Below the pieces are notes generated by a model. It was given only the letters and a program-made list of their open reading frames with translations, had not been told where the DNA came from and did not search any database. The translations under genes were made by a program, and so were the position numbers. A stretch of DNA of 64,000 nucleotides. Origin: Capsaspora owczarzaki ATCC 30864. Lineage: Eukaryota > Opisthokonta > Filasterea. This document shows positions 1 through 10,606 of the stretch, piece by piece (the stretch's first letter is position 1; each line of letters starts with the position of its first letter). The stretch covers positions 1,168,409 through 1,232,408 of the forward strand of contig NW_011887301.1 in NCBI RefSeq assembly GCF_000151315.2. Direction: 5' to 3'.

Positions 1-753
1 GTTGTCGAAAGAAAGGGAAGAGCGAAGGGCGTGAGGGTGGGGGAGGGTGGAGATTTTTTTGTTGTAAAAAACGCAAGAAGTGTCAGTATGAAGAAAAAGC
101 GAGGACCAGAGTCTACTCGAACTGTAGGAGGGAAGGCAACATAAGGAGAAACGCAAACGAAAAAGTGAGCAAAAATGAGTGTCAGTGCAGAAGAAAGCGA
201 CGTAAAAAAGGTCAAGCCAAGTCGGGAAAGTCGAGCAAAGCAAACACAAACACACACACACACAACGCAAGTGTCGGATGAGGACAATGAGGAGGATGTC
301 GAGGATGATGTGAAGTAGATTTATGAAGGGTGGCGAATTTGTGATAATCGATCATCGCAGACTTAAAAAGTGTAAACAATGCGAGAGACCGGGCGGTGGT
401 GCGATGGATGTCAAAAGGGGGGGGGGAGGCGCGTTCTGCTGTTGAACGCCAGAGTGATTGAATTTTGGGTGGAAGTGGGGAAGGGGGGAACAGGGCGAAA
501 GAGAGAGCGAAAAGAGACAGAAAGGAACGGAGCGTCATCGTGTAACACATGTTGCAGATCAGAATTTTTAAAAAAGAAAAAAAGAAATAAAAAAAAAAAA
601 AGGAGATACCTGATTCCTATCAAACGATAATCAATGAGATAAATAAAAAAAAGTGAAAGAGAAAGAGAGAGAAAAATGAAGAGAGAACGAGCAAAGGATG
701 GAAAAAAAAAAAAAAAAAAAACCGAGCCGTGACAAAAAGCGAAAGAAACAGGG

Positions 754-792
<39 letters not shown>

Positions 793-3240
793 GGGATAAC
801 ATTGGAGACCCGGGGCACCACCAACCGAAAAAAAAAAAAAAGGAAAAAAAGGAAAAAAAAGGAAAAAAAAAGGAAAAAAAAAGAAAAAAAAAAGGAAAAA
901 AAAGGAAAAAAAAAGGAAAAAAAAAGGAAAAAAAAGGAAAAAAAGGAAAAAAGGAAAAAAGGGTTTTCGTTTGACTGAGGGATCGCCCTCTGCCTCACTT
1001 GTTCACAAGAACACAACACAAACACATCTAGCGATTGCCCTTGATGGCTTGTGCGACTGTGCTATGTGGATGATTGAGCACGGACGGAACAAAAAAAAAA
1101 AAAACGAAAAAAGAAAACGAAAGAAAAAAAAACCGAAAAAAGCGCCTCGGCCGACACCATGAGTTGCAGCGCAGAGCGAGCACGGCGCGTTCTGCCGCCA
1201 CCGCGTCTTCAGAAATACATTGCTGACATGAACTGCTTGCGGCTGGAAGTGCGATCCATCGCCATCGGCCACGGATCAACGTGACAGGAAACCCTCAAAC
1301 CTTAAAAAAGAAAAAAAGTGGAAAAAAAAGGAAAAAAAAAGCTTTTTTCGGCACTTGGATGGAGGTGCTGGCTGGCTTCGCTTCCGAAAAGAACGTCTCG
1401 GGCGACACTGCTCTGTCGTCAATGGGGAAAAAGGACGCTGCGGATCCTGGCCACTGAGCGGCAGCAGGAGAACGAGGGCGACGAGAAGAGAGAAAGAAGA
1501 AGAAGAAGAAGAAAAAAAAAAGCCAGCTTGGATTTCAGCGTGGGAGAGATCAACCACAGCCCCAAAGCTCACCCCGCCCAACAAGACGCTCCGAAGGGAG
1601 GGGGGGGGATGGCACTCCCGCGTCCTTGACTATGGAACGACTTGGATGGATCATAACAACACCCCAGCATCAAACCAAGCCACCTCAAGAGCGGAGGAAA
1701 CAAGCGAGACGAGCAGGAAGAAGAAAAAAAAAAATCAAAAACCACAGAAAAAAAAAAGTCGATTTTTTTTCTTTTCTTTTTCTTGTCGTTTCTTCTCTCT
1801 TGGCTTTGTCCTGGCTTGTCTGGGTGCTTGTCTCTCGAGTAGGTCGTGCTGTGCTGGGGATCGGACATGCACATCTGAGGCTTGCAGTGTTACCTTTTGC
1901 AACAGAAATCTAACGGAAGGAGAAAAAAGAAGAGGGAAAAGAGAGGGGAAAAAAAGAAAAAAAAAAAAGAAAAAAGAAAGAAAAAAAAAAAAGAAGAAAA
2001 AAAGTCGGAGTTTGCGGATTGGGAAAAAAACGCTTTCGAGTGAGCTTTGGCTGGATTTGGATGGTTGGACAAGATGAAGCGATGGTGAGATTGTCAGAAA
2101 CGAAGCGCAAGAAAAAAATGGACGAGGGAGGAAATGTGGAAGGGAGAGAGAACGACAGGCTGGGAAGGAAGGGGAGAGACCAAAAGGGATGAACATGAGG
2201 GAAAGCGTGAAAACCTGTCAACTTGTTTTTGGACTTTGACTTTGTTAGTTTTGTTGGAGTTTGGGTGGCCCCTCACGACTCCCACGGTTTCGTGAGGCTG
2301 GCCACGTCGATGTGTGCCGTTGAGTTTGCTGGTCGTTTGAAGATCCATCGCGAGGGGCGAGGAAGTGCACGCTTGTGGGATCAGGGCGTGGAAGGAGGTG
2401 GATCAACAACAAAAATGGTAGCCCTTTTCCCTTCTTGAGTGCCACACCTGAAAGGCCCTCGAGTCAGACCGTGTCAGCTGCAAGACATCAATGCCAGTCG
2501 ACTTGAAGCAACCAGAGCAGAGACAAATGGCACAAAGTCACGCCAAACCACATGATTCAAGTCACGACGACAACAAACAAATCACACAACAACAGCACAT
2601 CCACCACATTCACAACACCAGCATCTGCTTCATAGCTCACAATGTTGTGCTTCGAAAGGACGTGGAAGTATCGTGAGGTTGGAATCGCGACGGAGAAGGA
2701 TTTTTTTGACAAGTTTCGTTTGTTTTGGGGTCTGACAAACAATTCCGCGCTGCAGCAGCTTCATCTGACATTGACTTCCCTCCCCGACTTCGATTTGATG
2801 CCTATTCTTCAGAGCAACATCTCTTCAAGTCTCAGGGGAGCTGGAGATTGCAAGAGGACTCGGAAATGTCCAATCAATTCGAAAGTTGTCGCTGAATGAC
2901 TTGAAAACGCCCTTTGCTGCCCCGAGTAAGAAGACTCGTTTTTGCACCTGTCCACTGGCTAGAACATTTCTCATCGCACAAGAGTTCGTGGCGGTGACCA
3001 GCTTGGCTGAAGCACACAACAAGGCACAAAGTGCAGCATTCGCACGTACAACTTTTTCATCTCCGTTCGCCTTCGCTTCAACTCGATAACACTTCTACCC
3101 TATTCTTGATCATTCCAACCACCTTTCAGAATCGAGCAAGACCTCATCTGAGAAGCTTGTTCCAAGTCTCCTCCAATTGGAGTTCAGTCCACTCGTTTTT
3201 TTTTTTTTTTTTTTTTTTCCGACTGACACACTTTGTAACA
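1..3240. other. A/G-rich region without a supportable gene
   Basis: The + strand is dominated by A- and G-rich runs, and the long open frames here are poly-Lys or poly-Phe artefacts. Small GC-richer patches occur (about 1140-1290, 1355-1480, 1545-1625 and 2240-2420) but give no recognisable protein and no consistent splice pattern. An exon of a gene extending beyond the left edge cannot be excluded. The last part, with a T-run at about 3198-3219, is the presumed promoter and 5' UTR of the XPB gene that starts at 3241. Confidence 0.5.
829..965. repeat. Imperfect (GGA5-8)n polypurine tandem repeat
   Basis: About 15 units of GG followed by five to nine A, with one unit lacking a G, run without interruption and end just before a normal-composition patch. 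All purines lie on the + strand, so the tract could form a triplex or rigid A-tract DNA. No function can be read from it. Confidence 0.85.
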
Positions 3241-6200
3241 ATGGGTCGCAAGCGAAGGGCAGGTAAAACAACCTCGTTTGAACCTTTTACTCAACTAGAA
3301 GAGATCGAATCCAATGGAGCCTGCCATTGCATTGGACCGTTGCAGTAAACTTCCTGCCATGAACGTGCAGAGAACGACGTGCGCTGTCGATCCGTCCTTT
3401 CTGGACCCATGCACCACCAATGCTTACTTTGATTCTGTGTCTGTGTGGTGCGTGTCTGTGCGCTTTGGAACGGATGCTCGACGCTGAGCAGAGGACGATG
3501 AAGACGAGCGCGAAACGTACAAGGTAGAGCACTCGGACGACGACGAGGACGACGACGACGACGACGACCACGACGATGATGACAACGAGAACGACGACGA
3601 TGATGATGACGACGACGACGATGGCGGTGCGCTGCCGAGAGCCGCGCGCAAGCTGGACGCAGCAGAGGTCGACGACGGCGCCAACGACGAGCTGCTGCAC
3701 GACAAGCCAGACATGCATGGCACGGGCGGGCTGACCATCGCACACGACTTTGGAACCCTGCCACTCAAGCCGGATCACATGTCGCGGCCGCTGTGGGTTT
3801 CGCCGGACGGCCACTTGTTTTTGGAGACGTTTTCGCCAATCTACAAGCTGGCCACAGACTTTCTCATTGCCATCTCCGAGCCAGTGTGCAGACCGCACCT
3901 CATCCACGAGTACCGCCTCACGCCGTACTCGCTGTATGCCGCGGTCTCGGTTGGGCTGGAGACGGAGAACATTATCGACGTGCTTGGCCGTCTGTCCAAG
4001 AATGCCATTCCCGCAGAGATTTGCGACTTTATTCGCGACTGCACCATCTCGTACGGCAAGGTCAAGCTGGTGCTCAAGCACAACAAGTATTTTATCGAGA
4101 GCTCTTACCCGCAGGCACTCGAGAAGATTATGGACGACGAGGTCATTGCTCAGGCACGCATGCCGACCGACAGCTTCTCGTCTGGATTCTCCATCTCTGA
4201 TGCGCCCACCGAGGGCATCTCGTTCGCAGCGATGGCCGCCCCCGACGAGGCGAATGGCGGCGCACGGGCGGCAGGCTCATCCTCCGCCGCGCCGAACGCC
4301 TCAGCCGGCTCTTTTCTCGAGCAGATGAATCGCGCGGAAGACGAAGCCGAGCTCCGTGAGGAGGTGGTCGAGCACGAAAGCGAAGAGCTCGCCGAGGTGC
4401 GACTCTTGCTGGAATCGACCGCGGTCGGCGGGCGCGGGCCAGTCCCTTCGTCGTCGTCGCTGCCGAATCGCAATCCCAACTCCATGGATACTCGCGCAGA
4501 TGGCCATCCAACCGTCAAGCAAAGCAGCAGCGGCGACAGTGGTGAGGGCACACCGCAACAACAACAACAGCAACAACAACAACAACAACAACAACAGCAG
4601 CAGCAAGAAGCCGCGATGGACGCTGGCAGCCACGACAGCAATGGCATCACTTTCGACGACGCTGCTGCCACCGAGAACGAGAACGAGAACGACGCGGATG
4701 GCTTTGCAGACGCGGTCGCGCTTCCAGTGGGAGGCCCCAAAAAGGTCATGTCTGTGGAAATTATCAAAACCATGGTCGAAACAGTCAAAAAGCGGTGCAT
4801 TGGCGCACTCGATTACCCACTCCTTGAAGAGTACGACTTTCGAAACGACACGGTCAATCCGAACCTGGACCTCGACCTCAAGCCGATTGCGACTCTCCGT
4901 CCGTACCAAGAAAAGAGCCTCAACAAGATGTTTGGCAACGGACGAGCGCGATCGGGCGTGATTGTCTTGCCGTGCGGCGCCGGCAAAACGCTGGTCGGCG
5001 TGACTGCCACTTGCACTGTGAAAAAGCGCACGCTTGTGCTGTGTACCTCTGGCGTTGCTGTCGAGCAATGGGCGCGACAGTATCAAATGTGGTCGACCAT
5101 CCATCCCGACCGGATTGCGCGCTTCACGTCCGACTCGAAAGACCCGCCCCAGGACTGCGGCATTGTCATTAGCACCTATTCGATGGTGGCCTTCTCGGGC
5201 AAACGCTCAGCCGAGTCGGAAGTCATCATGCAGTTCATGCAAAACACCGAGTGGGGTTTGGTGGTCTTGGATGAGGTGCACGTCGTGCCTGCAGACATGT
5301 TCCGCAAGGTTCTCATGACCGTGTCGGCGCACTGCAAGCTCGGCCTCACGGCCACGCTCGTTCGCGAGGACGACAAGATTACGGATCTCAACTTTCTCAT
5401 TGGCCCCAAGCTGTACGAGGCGAATTGGATGGATTTGCAAAAGCGTGGCTTTATCGCGCGCGTTTCTTGCGCCGAGGTCTGGTGCCCCATGTCGCCAGAG
5501 TTTTACAAGGTGTATCTTGAGACGCGAACGCGCAAGCGGCAGCTTCTCGAGTGCATGAATCCGTTAAAGTTTCAGGTAGGGTCGGTTGGAGAGGGGGAAG
5601 AAAAAACAAAAACTAAAGGATGATGGTCGTCAGCTTTGTTGTTGATTTGTTTTTTGTTTTCTTGCTTTTTCACAATTCCTCCCCCCCCGCCTCCCCCGCC
5701 TCCTCCTCCTGCTCCTCCATCAGACGTGCCAATTCCTCATTCGCTACCACGAAAAGCGCGGTGATAAAATCATCGTGTTTAGTGATAACGTGTTTGCTCT
5801 CAAGGTGTACGCGACCAAGATGGGCAAGCCATTCATTTATGGTCAGACGGGCCAGACGGAGCGCATGCGCGTCCTGCAGCACTTCCAACACAATGCCGGT
5901 CTGAGCACCATCTTTATCTCAAAGGTCGGCGACAACTCGTTCGATCTACCAGAGGCGAATGTCCTGATTCAAATTTCGGCACACTACGGCTCGCGTCGAC
6001 AGGAGGCCCAGCGTCTCGGCCGCATTTTGCGTGCCAAGAAGGGCTCGCTCGCGGAGGAGTACAATGCCTTCTTTTACTCGTTGGTCTCGCAAGACACGTC
6101 GGAAATGTACTACTCTGGAAAGCGCCAGCAGTTCTTGGTGGACCAGGGCTACACGTTCAAAGTCATTACGAAACTGGAGGGCATGGAGGACATTCCCGAT

Positions 6201-6497
6201 CTCGCCTACCGCAGCAAGACCGACCAGCTGGATTTGCTCACGACCGTCATCCAGGCCAACGACGCGGACGCCGAGGACGAGAAGCTTGGCGGTGATGATT
6301 TGCTGACGGGCGGAGAAGCGCGCAGTGCTGCCGGGGCGTCTGGCAAGAAGTCACGCAAAGCAGCAACGCGGCGGATTGGCAGCATGCAGTCGCTTTCGGG
6401 TGCTGACGGTATGGCCTACATGGAGACTTCTGTCGCCAAGAAGAAGCCACGCCTCGATCTTCGCCAAGAAATTCTCAGAAAGTACAGTCGTCGCTAA
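3241..6497 (+). CDS. ERCC3: TFIIH helicase subunit XPB (ERCC3-type), three exons
   Basis: DNA translocase of TFIIH, acting in promoter opening and nucleotide excision repair in the nucleus. Predicted exons are 3241-3262, 3492-5575 and 5724-6497; all phases agree and give 959 aa. The protein starts MGRKRRAG, then has a long Asp/Glu tract, then the conserved XPB N-terminal block ([29 protein letters not shown]). A glutamine run lies near residues 362-381. The helicase core shows motif I GAGKT near residue 504, the DEVH box near 600, the XPB-type RED motif (REDDK) and motif [14 protein letters not shown] near 798. The end ([10 protein letters not shown], basic tail) matches the family. It is longer than the human protein (782 aa) because of the acidic N-terminus and the Gln-rich insert. 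No active-site residue appears missing. It is by far the clearest ortholog in the left third. Confidence 0.96.
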
Positions 6498-7153
6498 AAC
6501 AGAGAGAGAAACAAAAAAAGGTGGTGTGATTTGCCGCTTGCAATCCGCTTGCAATTGTTGAAACACGCAAGGATGGCCCGTCATCCAAATAAATAGAGAG
6601 TTACAATGAAATACCACTTGCCTTGCCACTTGGCGAGAGCGAATGGGCAACGTCGAGACTGAAGCGACCTTGTTTTTGTTTGGAGAACACAAGTTCCACA
6701 CAAACAACCATCTCGCCAACTCCCCTCACACATTGACTCAAACGAAACGAAAAAAAAAAAACCGCTACGCTCCAGCCCGGCTGCTGTTCGCAGCATTGTG
6801 AGAGAGACTCTGGAGGTTTTAATGAGCAAAAGCCGCGCCTTCTGTTCCTCTCCCCCTTTCTCGACCTCCTCGTCCCTTCCTCAGCACTCCAGTGATATCA
6901 AGTAAATGTAGGTTTGTTGTTGTTTCTCTCTTTTGTCGAAGAATTTCGAGTGTCGTCAACTCAACTGAACAGTTCAGTTTTTTTTAGCATTGTTTTTTAA
7001 AATTGTTGTTTTGTTTTTTATTTTATTTTGAAACCCGCTTCAATTCCAACACACTACTACCCCCTCACCTTCGCTCTCCTGTGCTGCTCATCACTCGCGC
7101 TGCCCTCTCCTACTCGTATTTGAAGTTCAATCCCGCAGCAAGGGCCCAACAAG
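6498..7153 (+). other. Spacer between XPB and the receptor kinase
   Basis: This 656-bp spacer holds the XPB 3' UTR and the promoter and 5' UTR of the next gene. A poly(A) signal lies at 6588-6593. T-rich stretches lie at 6960-7030. I see no further gene. Confidence 0.6.
6588..6593 (+). terminator. AATAAA polyadenylation signal of XPB
   Basis: A canonical AATAAA lies 91 bases after the XPB stop codon, on the coding strand, at a typical distance. Confidence 0.6.
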
Positions 7154-10100
7154 ATGGCACGGTCGCGGCTGGCAATCCTTCTCGTTGTGCTCTGCGTCGC
7201 TCATTTCGCCGACGCACAATCGGCTTCGTGTTCGAACGCGCCTGCGTTCACCGGGTCGAGTGGTGCGGCACGCCCGTATACCGGATCCATTGGCCTGTAC
7301 AACGCGCCGTACGAAAGACCTCAAGGCGGGAGCAACATTGGCGGCGCAAAATGCTTGACTTGGCAATATACTCCACTAACTGCAGGAACCATCAACATGA
7401 CCACCTGCGGCTTGGTGTCTGACGATACGATGATGTTTCTTTCGAGTGGCTCTTGTGTCAACAATTTCGGCACTATTCTCAACCAGATAGCCGACGACAG
7501 CTGCGGCCTCCAATCAACCTTGTCACTCTCAATCAATGCGAGCACAATCTACTACTTGCACTTGTGCAGGTACGCTTCCGATCGAACCAATCCAGCCTCC
7601 CCAGGACTAGCCAACGGGAATGTCGTGTTTAATTTCCTGTGTCCTGCTGGCATGACGGATCACGATTCGTTGGTTGAGACAGCCTGTGTTGCCTGCGGCG
7701 CGGGCACGGACACCTCAACCGGAGCCAAGGCTGGACCCTGCACCAACTTTAACGTTCCTGCGGGCTCGTTTGATCACGATTCCAACTCTGCCACCGCGGC
7801 GATTACTTGCCCTCCTGGAAACTATGCGCCCGCAGCCGGCACGACGTGCACCACTTGCGGCACTGAAACATGGGACCATGATTCGTCGTCTGCAACTGCC
7901 TGCACTTCTTGCACGTCCGCATGCTCTGCTAGCTCCTTTCAATCGCAGGATTGTACTCCCACGAGCAACCGCATTTGCACTTCGTGTACCAGTCCCTTCT
8001 ATGGCGATGCCACCAACCGCACATGTGTCACCAGGAGGCACTTATCCGCATGACGACACGCGCATGTGCGACTCAGAGTGTCCAGGCACTTGGTACCTTT
8101 AAGGCTCGATTTGTGTTGCGTCGTGTACTTCAAACTTTGCCGACCCAGTAAGCCGCCTTTGCGTTGAAAGCTGCCCTGCACCCAACTATTTCGGTGATGC
8201 TTCTCGAACCTGCGTCACTCCATGCCCCGATGGAACGTACGGAAACCCCTTGAGTTCGCCTCGTGTTTGCGTTTCAACTTGCACAGGCGGGTACTATGCC
8301 GAGCCAATCAGCAAGGTTTGTGTCCAGACTTGTCCTGCTGGGACTTATGGCGACGGTCTGCGGACTCCGCCGTCGTGCTCGGCGAGCTGCACTGGTGGAC
8401 GCTTCAAAGATGACAGCACTCGACAATGTGTTGCGAATTGCCCAGCCAACTCTTGGGCGGACTCTCCGACTGGCACCTGTGCTTCGAGCTGTTCCTCGGG
8501 ACTTTTCAGGCAGAATTCAACTTGGACGTGTGTGGCGGAATGTGATGGGAGCCTCTTTGCAGATCCTACCAGCGGATCATGCGTTGTGTCATGTCTGTCG
8601 CCGACGTACGCAAATTCTCTTGCTACTCCGCCATCGTGCGCGGCGAGCTGCTCTGGTGGACGCTTCAAAGATGACAGCACTCGACAATGTGTTGCGAATT
8701 GCCCAGCCAACTCGTGGGCCGATTCATCTACACACAGTTGCGCCTCGACCTGCTCCGTCGGGTTTGCGCACAATGCCACCTGGTCTTGCGTCAACACTTG
8801 CACTGTCGGCTATGCCGACAACTCGACTCGGTCTTGCGTGACTCGTTGCCCAAGCGGCACTTTTGCTTTGAAGCCGTCTCATTCTTGCGTTGCTGCGTGC
8901 CCATCTGGCTACAAAGCCTCCAACTCCACCAGCTCATGCGATGATGGCTCTTCTGGCGCTCAAAGCGATGGTGGCAGCAGCCCTGTTGCCGCAGCTGCTG
9001 GCGCCGCAGCAGCAGGCGTCGTCGTTCTGATTGCGATCGTGGTCGCGGTTGTACTTCTGCGTCGAAGGAAGCGAAGCCACGGCAACCACAAGATGGAAAG
9101 CACTTCCGCTACTATCGAAATGACCAACCCGAACTTTGCTCCGGGCCACGATCCAGTCTACGATGTTGCTGTTCAAACCAAGCAAAAGAGCTCTTATCCT
9201 GCCTCGACAGCCTACTCCACCCCAGCTGACTACGCACTGCCGCTCATGCCAAACCCCAGCGATCCCGAGTATGCAGCGGTCGGAGGATTGCCGTATTCCA
9301 CGCCGTCAACTGAATACAGCCTTGCAGTGGTCTCAACATCTGCAATGCTGTCATCGCAGATAGCCACTGGCGAGCGCAAGCTGCTCGGACGAGGCGCCTT
9401 TGGAGAAGTGTTTTCCGCGAACGTGTCCATTGCCCTCATTGCTCCCCAGCATCGCCACCTGTTTGCCCCTGGCGCGCAGACGGTCGATGTCGCAGTCAAG
9501 ACTCTGCAATTGGATGCGAACGTTCGAGCGGAGCAAGACTTTGTGCACGAGGCCGAGCTCTTGCGCAGGCTGAACCGCACCAACATTGTCAATGTCCTCG
9601 CGGTGCTCCCAGCCGGACGAGGTCAACCGCAAATGCTCGTTCTGGAGTATGTGCCGTATGGTAAGTTCTTGACAATCGTAGTCCCAGCTGGTGAAGCGGA
9701 TTTTCATTGGTGTTCACTTTCATGAAAACTCGACAGGTGATCTCCGCAACCTGCTTCGGAAATCGGCAAAGAGTGGTGTCGTCTGGTCGCCAGACGAGTA
9801 TGTGCATGTGGCCACCGGTGTTGCTGAAGGCATGGCGTACTTGGAGCAATCGCGCGTGCTTCATCGTGATTTGGCCGCACGGAACATCCTTGTTGGCGAG
9901 CATCTGGTCGCCAAGATTGCCGACTTTGGCTTATCCAGGGAGCTGAATGACAAGGACTATTACAAGTTGCAGTCGAAGCAGAAGTTGCCGATTCGCGTAA
10001 GTCGATTGATTGCCGAGGACGCTTTGGGTCGATGGTTTGTCGTTTCTTGTAGCCTTGTATTTACAGTCTGGTGCATCGTAGTGGATGGCGCCCGAAACAC

Positions 10101-10501
10101 TCAACTATCGCAAGTTCTCGAGCCAATCGGATGTATTTTCGTATGGCGTTGTGCTTTGTAAGTTGGATCTGCACTTGTCGAGCAAAGGTTGAATTCCGCG
10201 ACGTTGCTCACGCTTGCGTTTTGAATCAGGGGAGCTCTTTACAATGGGCCAAGCACCCTGGGCGAATGTCGAGCGGGAGCAGTACCTTGTGGGTCTGGAG
10301 CGCGGCGATCGTTTGCCGCAACCTCGGGACTGTCCTGCGCATCTCTACTCGCTGATGTTGACGACCTGGGAATGGGAACCCTCTGCCCGCCCTTCGTTTG
10401 CCGACTGCGTGCTTTTACTTCAGCAGGGCCGTTCGCCAAGCGGCACAGTTCGCGATTTGGGGGCTATGGTGGTTTGGAGTACTGCGCGCAACACGAAGTG
10501 A
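7154..10501 (+). CDS. Receptor tyrosine kinase with Cys-rich ectodomain
   Basis: Single-pass cell-surface tyrosine kinase. The first ATG opens a signal peptide (LAILLVVLCVAHFADA). Many short Cys-rich repeats follow, then a transmembrane helix at about 8980-9045 with an RRRKRS stop-transfer, and a kinase domain: LGRGAFGEVF P-loop, VDVAVKTL lysine, HRDLAARN catalytic loop, DFGLSRE, WMAPETL, SDVFSYGVVLWELFTMG. HRDLAARN is the receptor-type tyrosine kinase form. Exons are 7154-9660, 9737-9996, 10082-10157 and 10230-10501, with consistent phases. Oddity: the ectodomain reads in one frame to about 8029 and in another from 8031, and that second frame has a TAA at 8100-8102. A possible 79-nt intron (8025-8103) would skip both. 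Otherwise the allele is damaged or the assembly is wrong here. Ligand unknown; such receptors are lineage-expanded in filastereans. Converges on the VPS10 gene 105 bp away. Confidence 0.88.
8363..8722 (+). repeat. Nearly identical 100-bp duplication in the RTK ectodomain
   Basis: The stretch at about 8363-8462 recurs at about 8624-8722 with only a few substitutions. Both encode a repeat containing GGRFKDDSTRQCVANCPANSW. Other Cys-rich repeats in the same protein are far more diverged, so this pair reflects recent duplication or gene conversion. Confidence 0.85.
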
Positions 10502-10606
10502 TAATTCATGCACATTTTTTTGCCATTGTCATGTCTTGCAACTGAAATAGAAAGAATGCATCTGTCACGATTTTTGGTTCCAAACACACACAAAGCACGA
10601 CACCAA

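Noticed and set aside
411-1025. Poly-Phe and poly-Lys open frames
   Set aside because: They come from the A/G-rich tandem repeat and have no protein-like composition.
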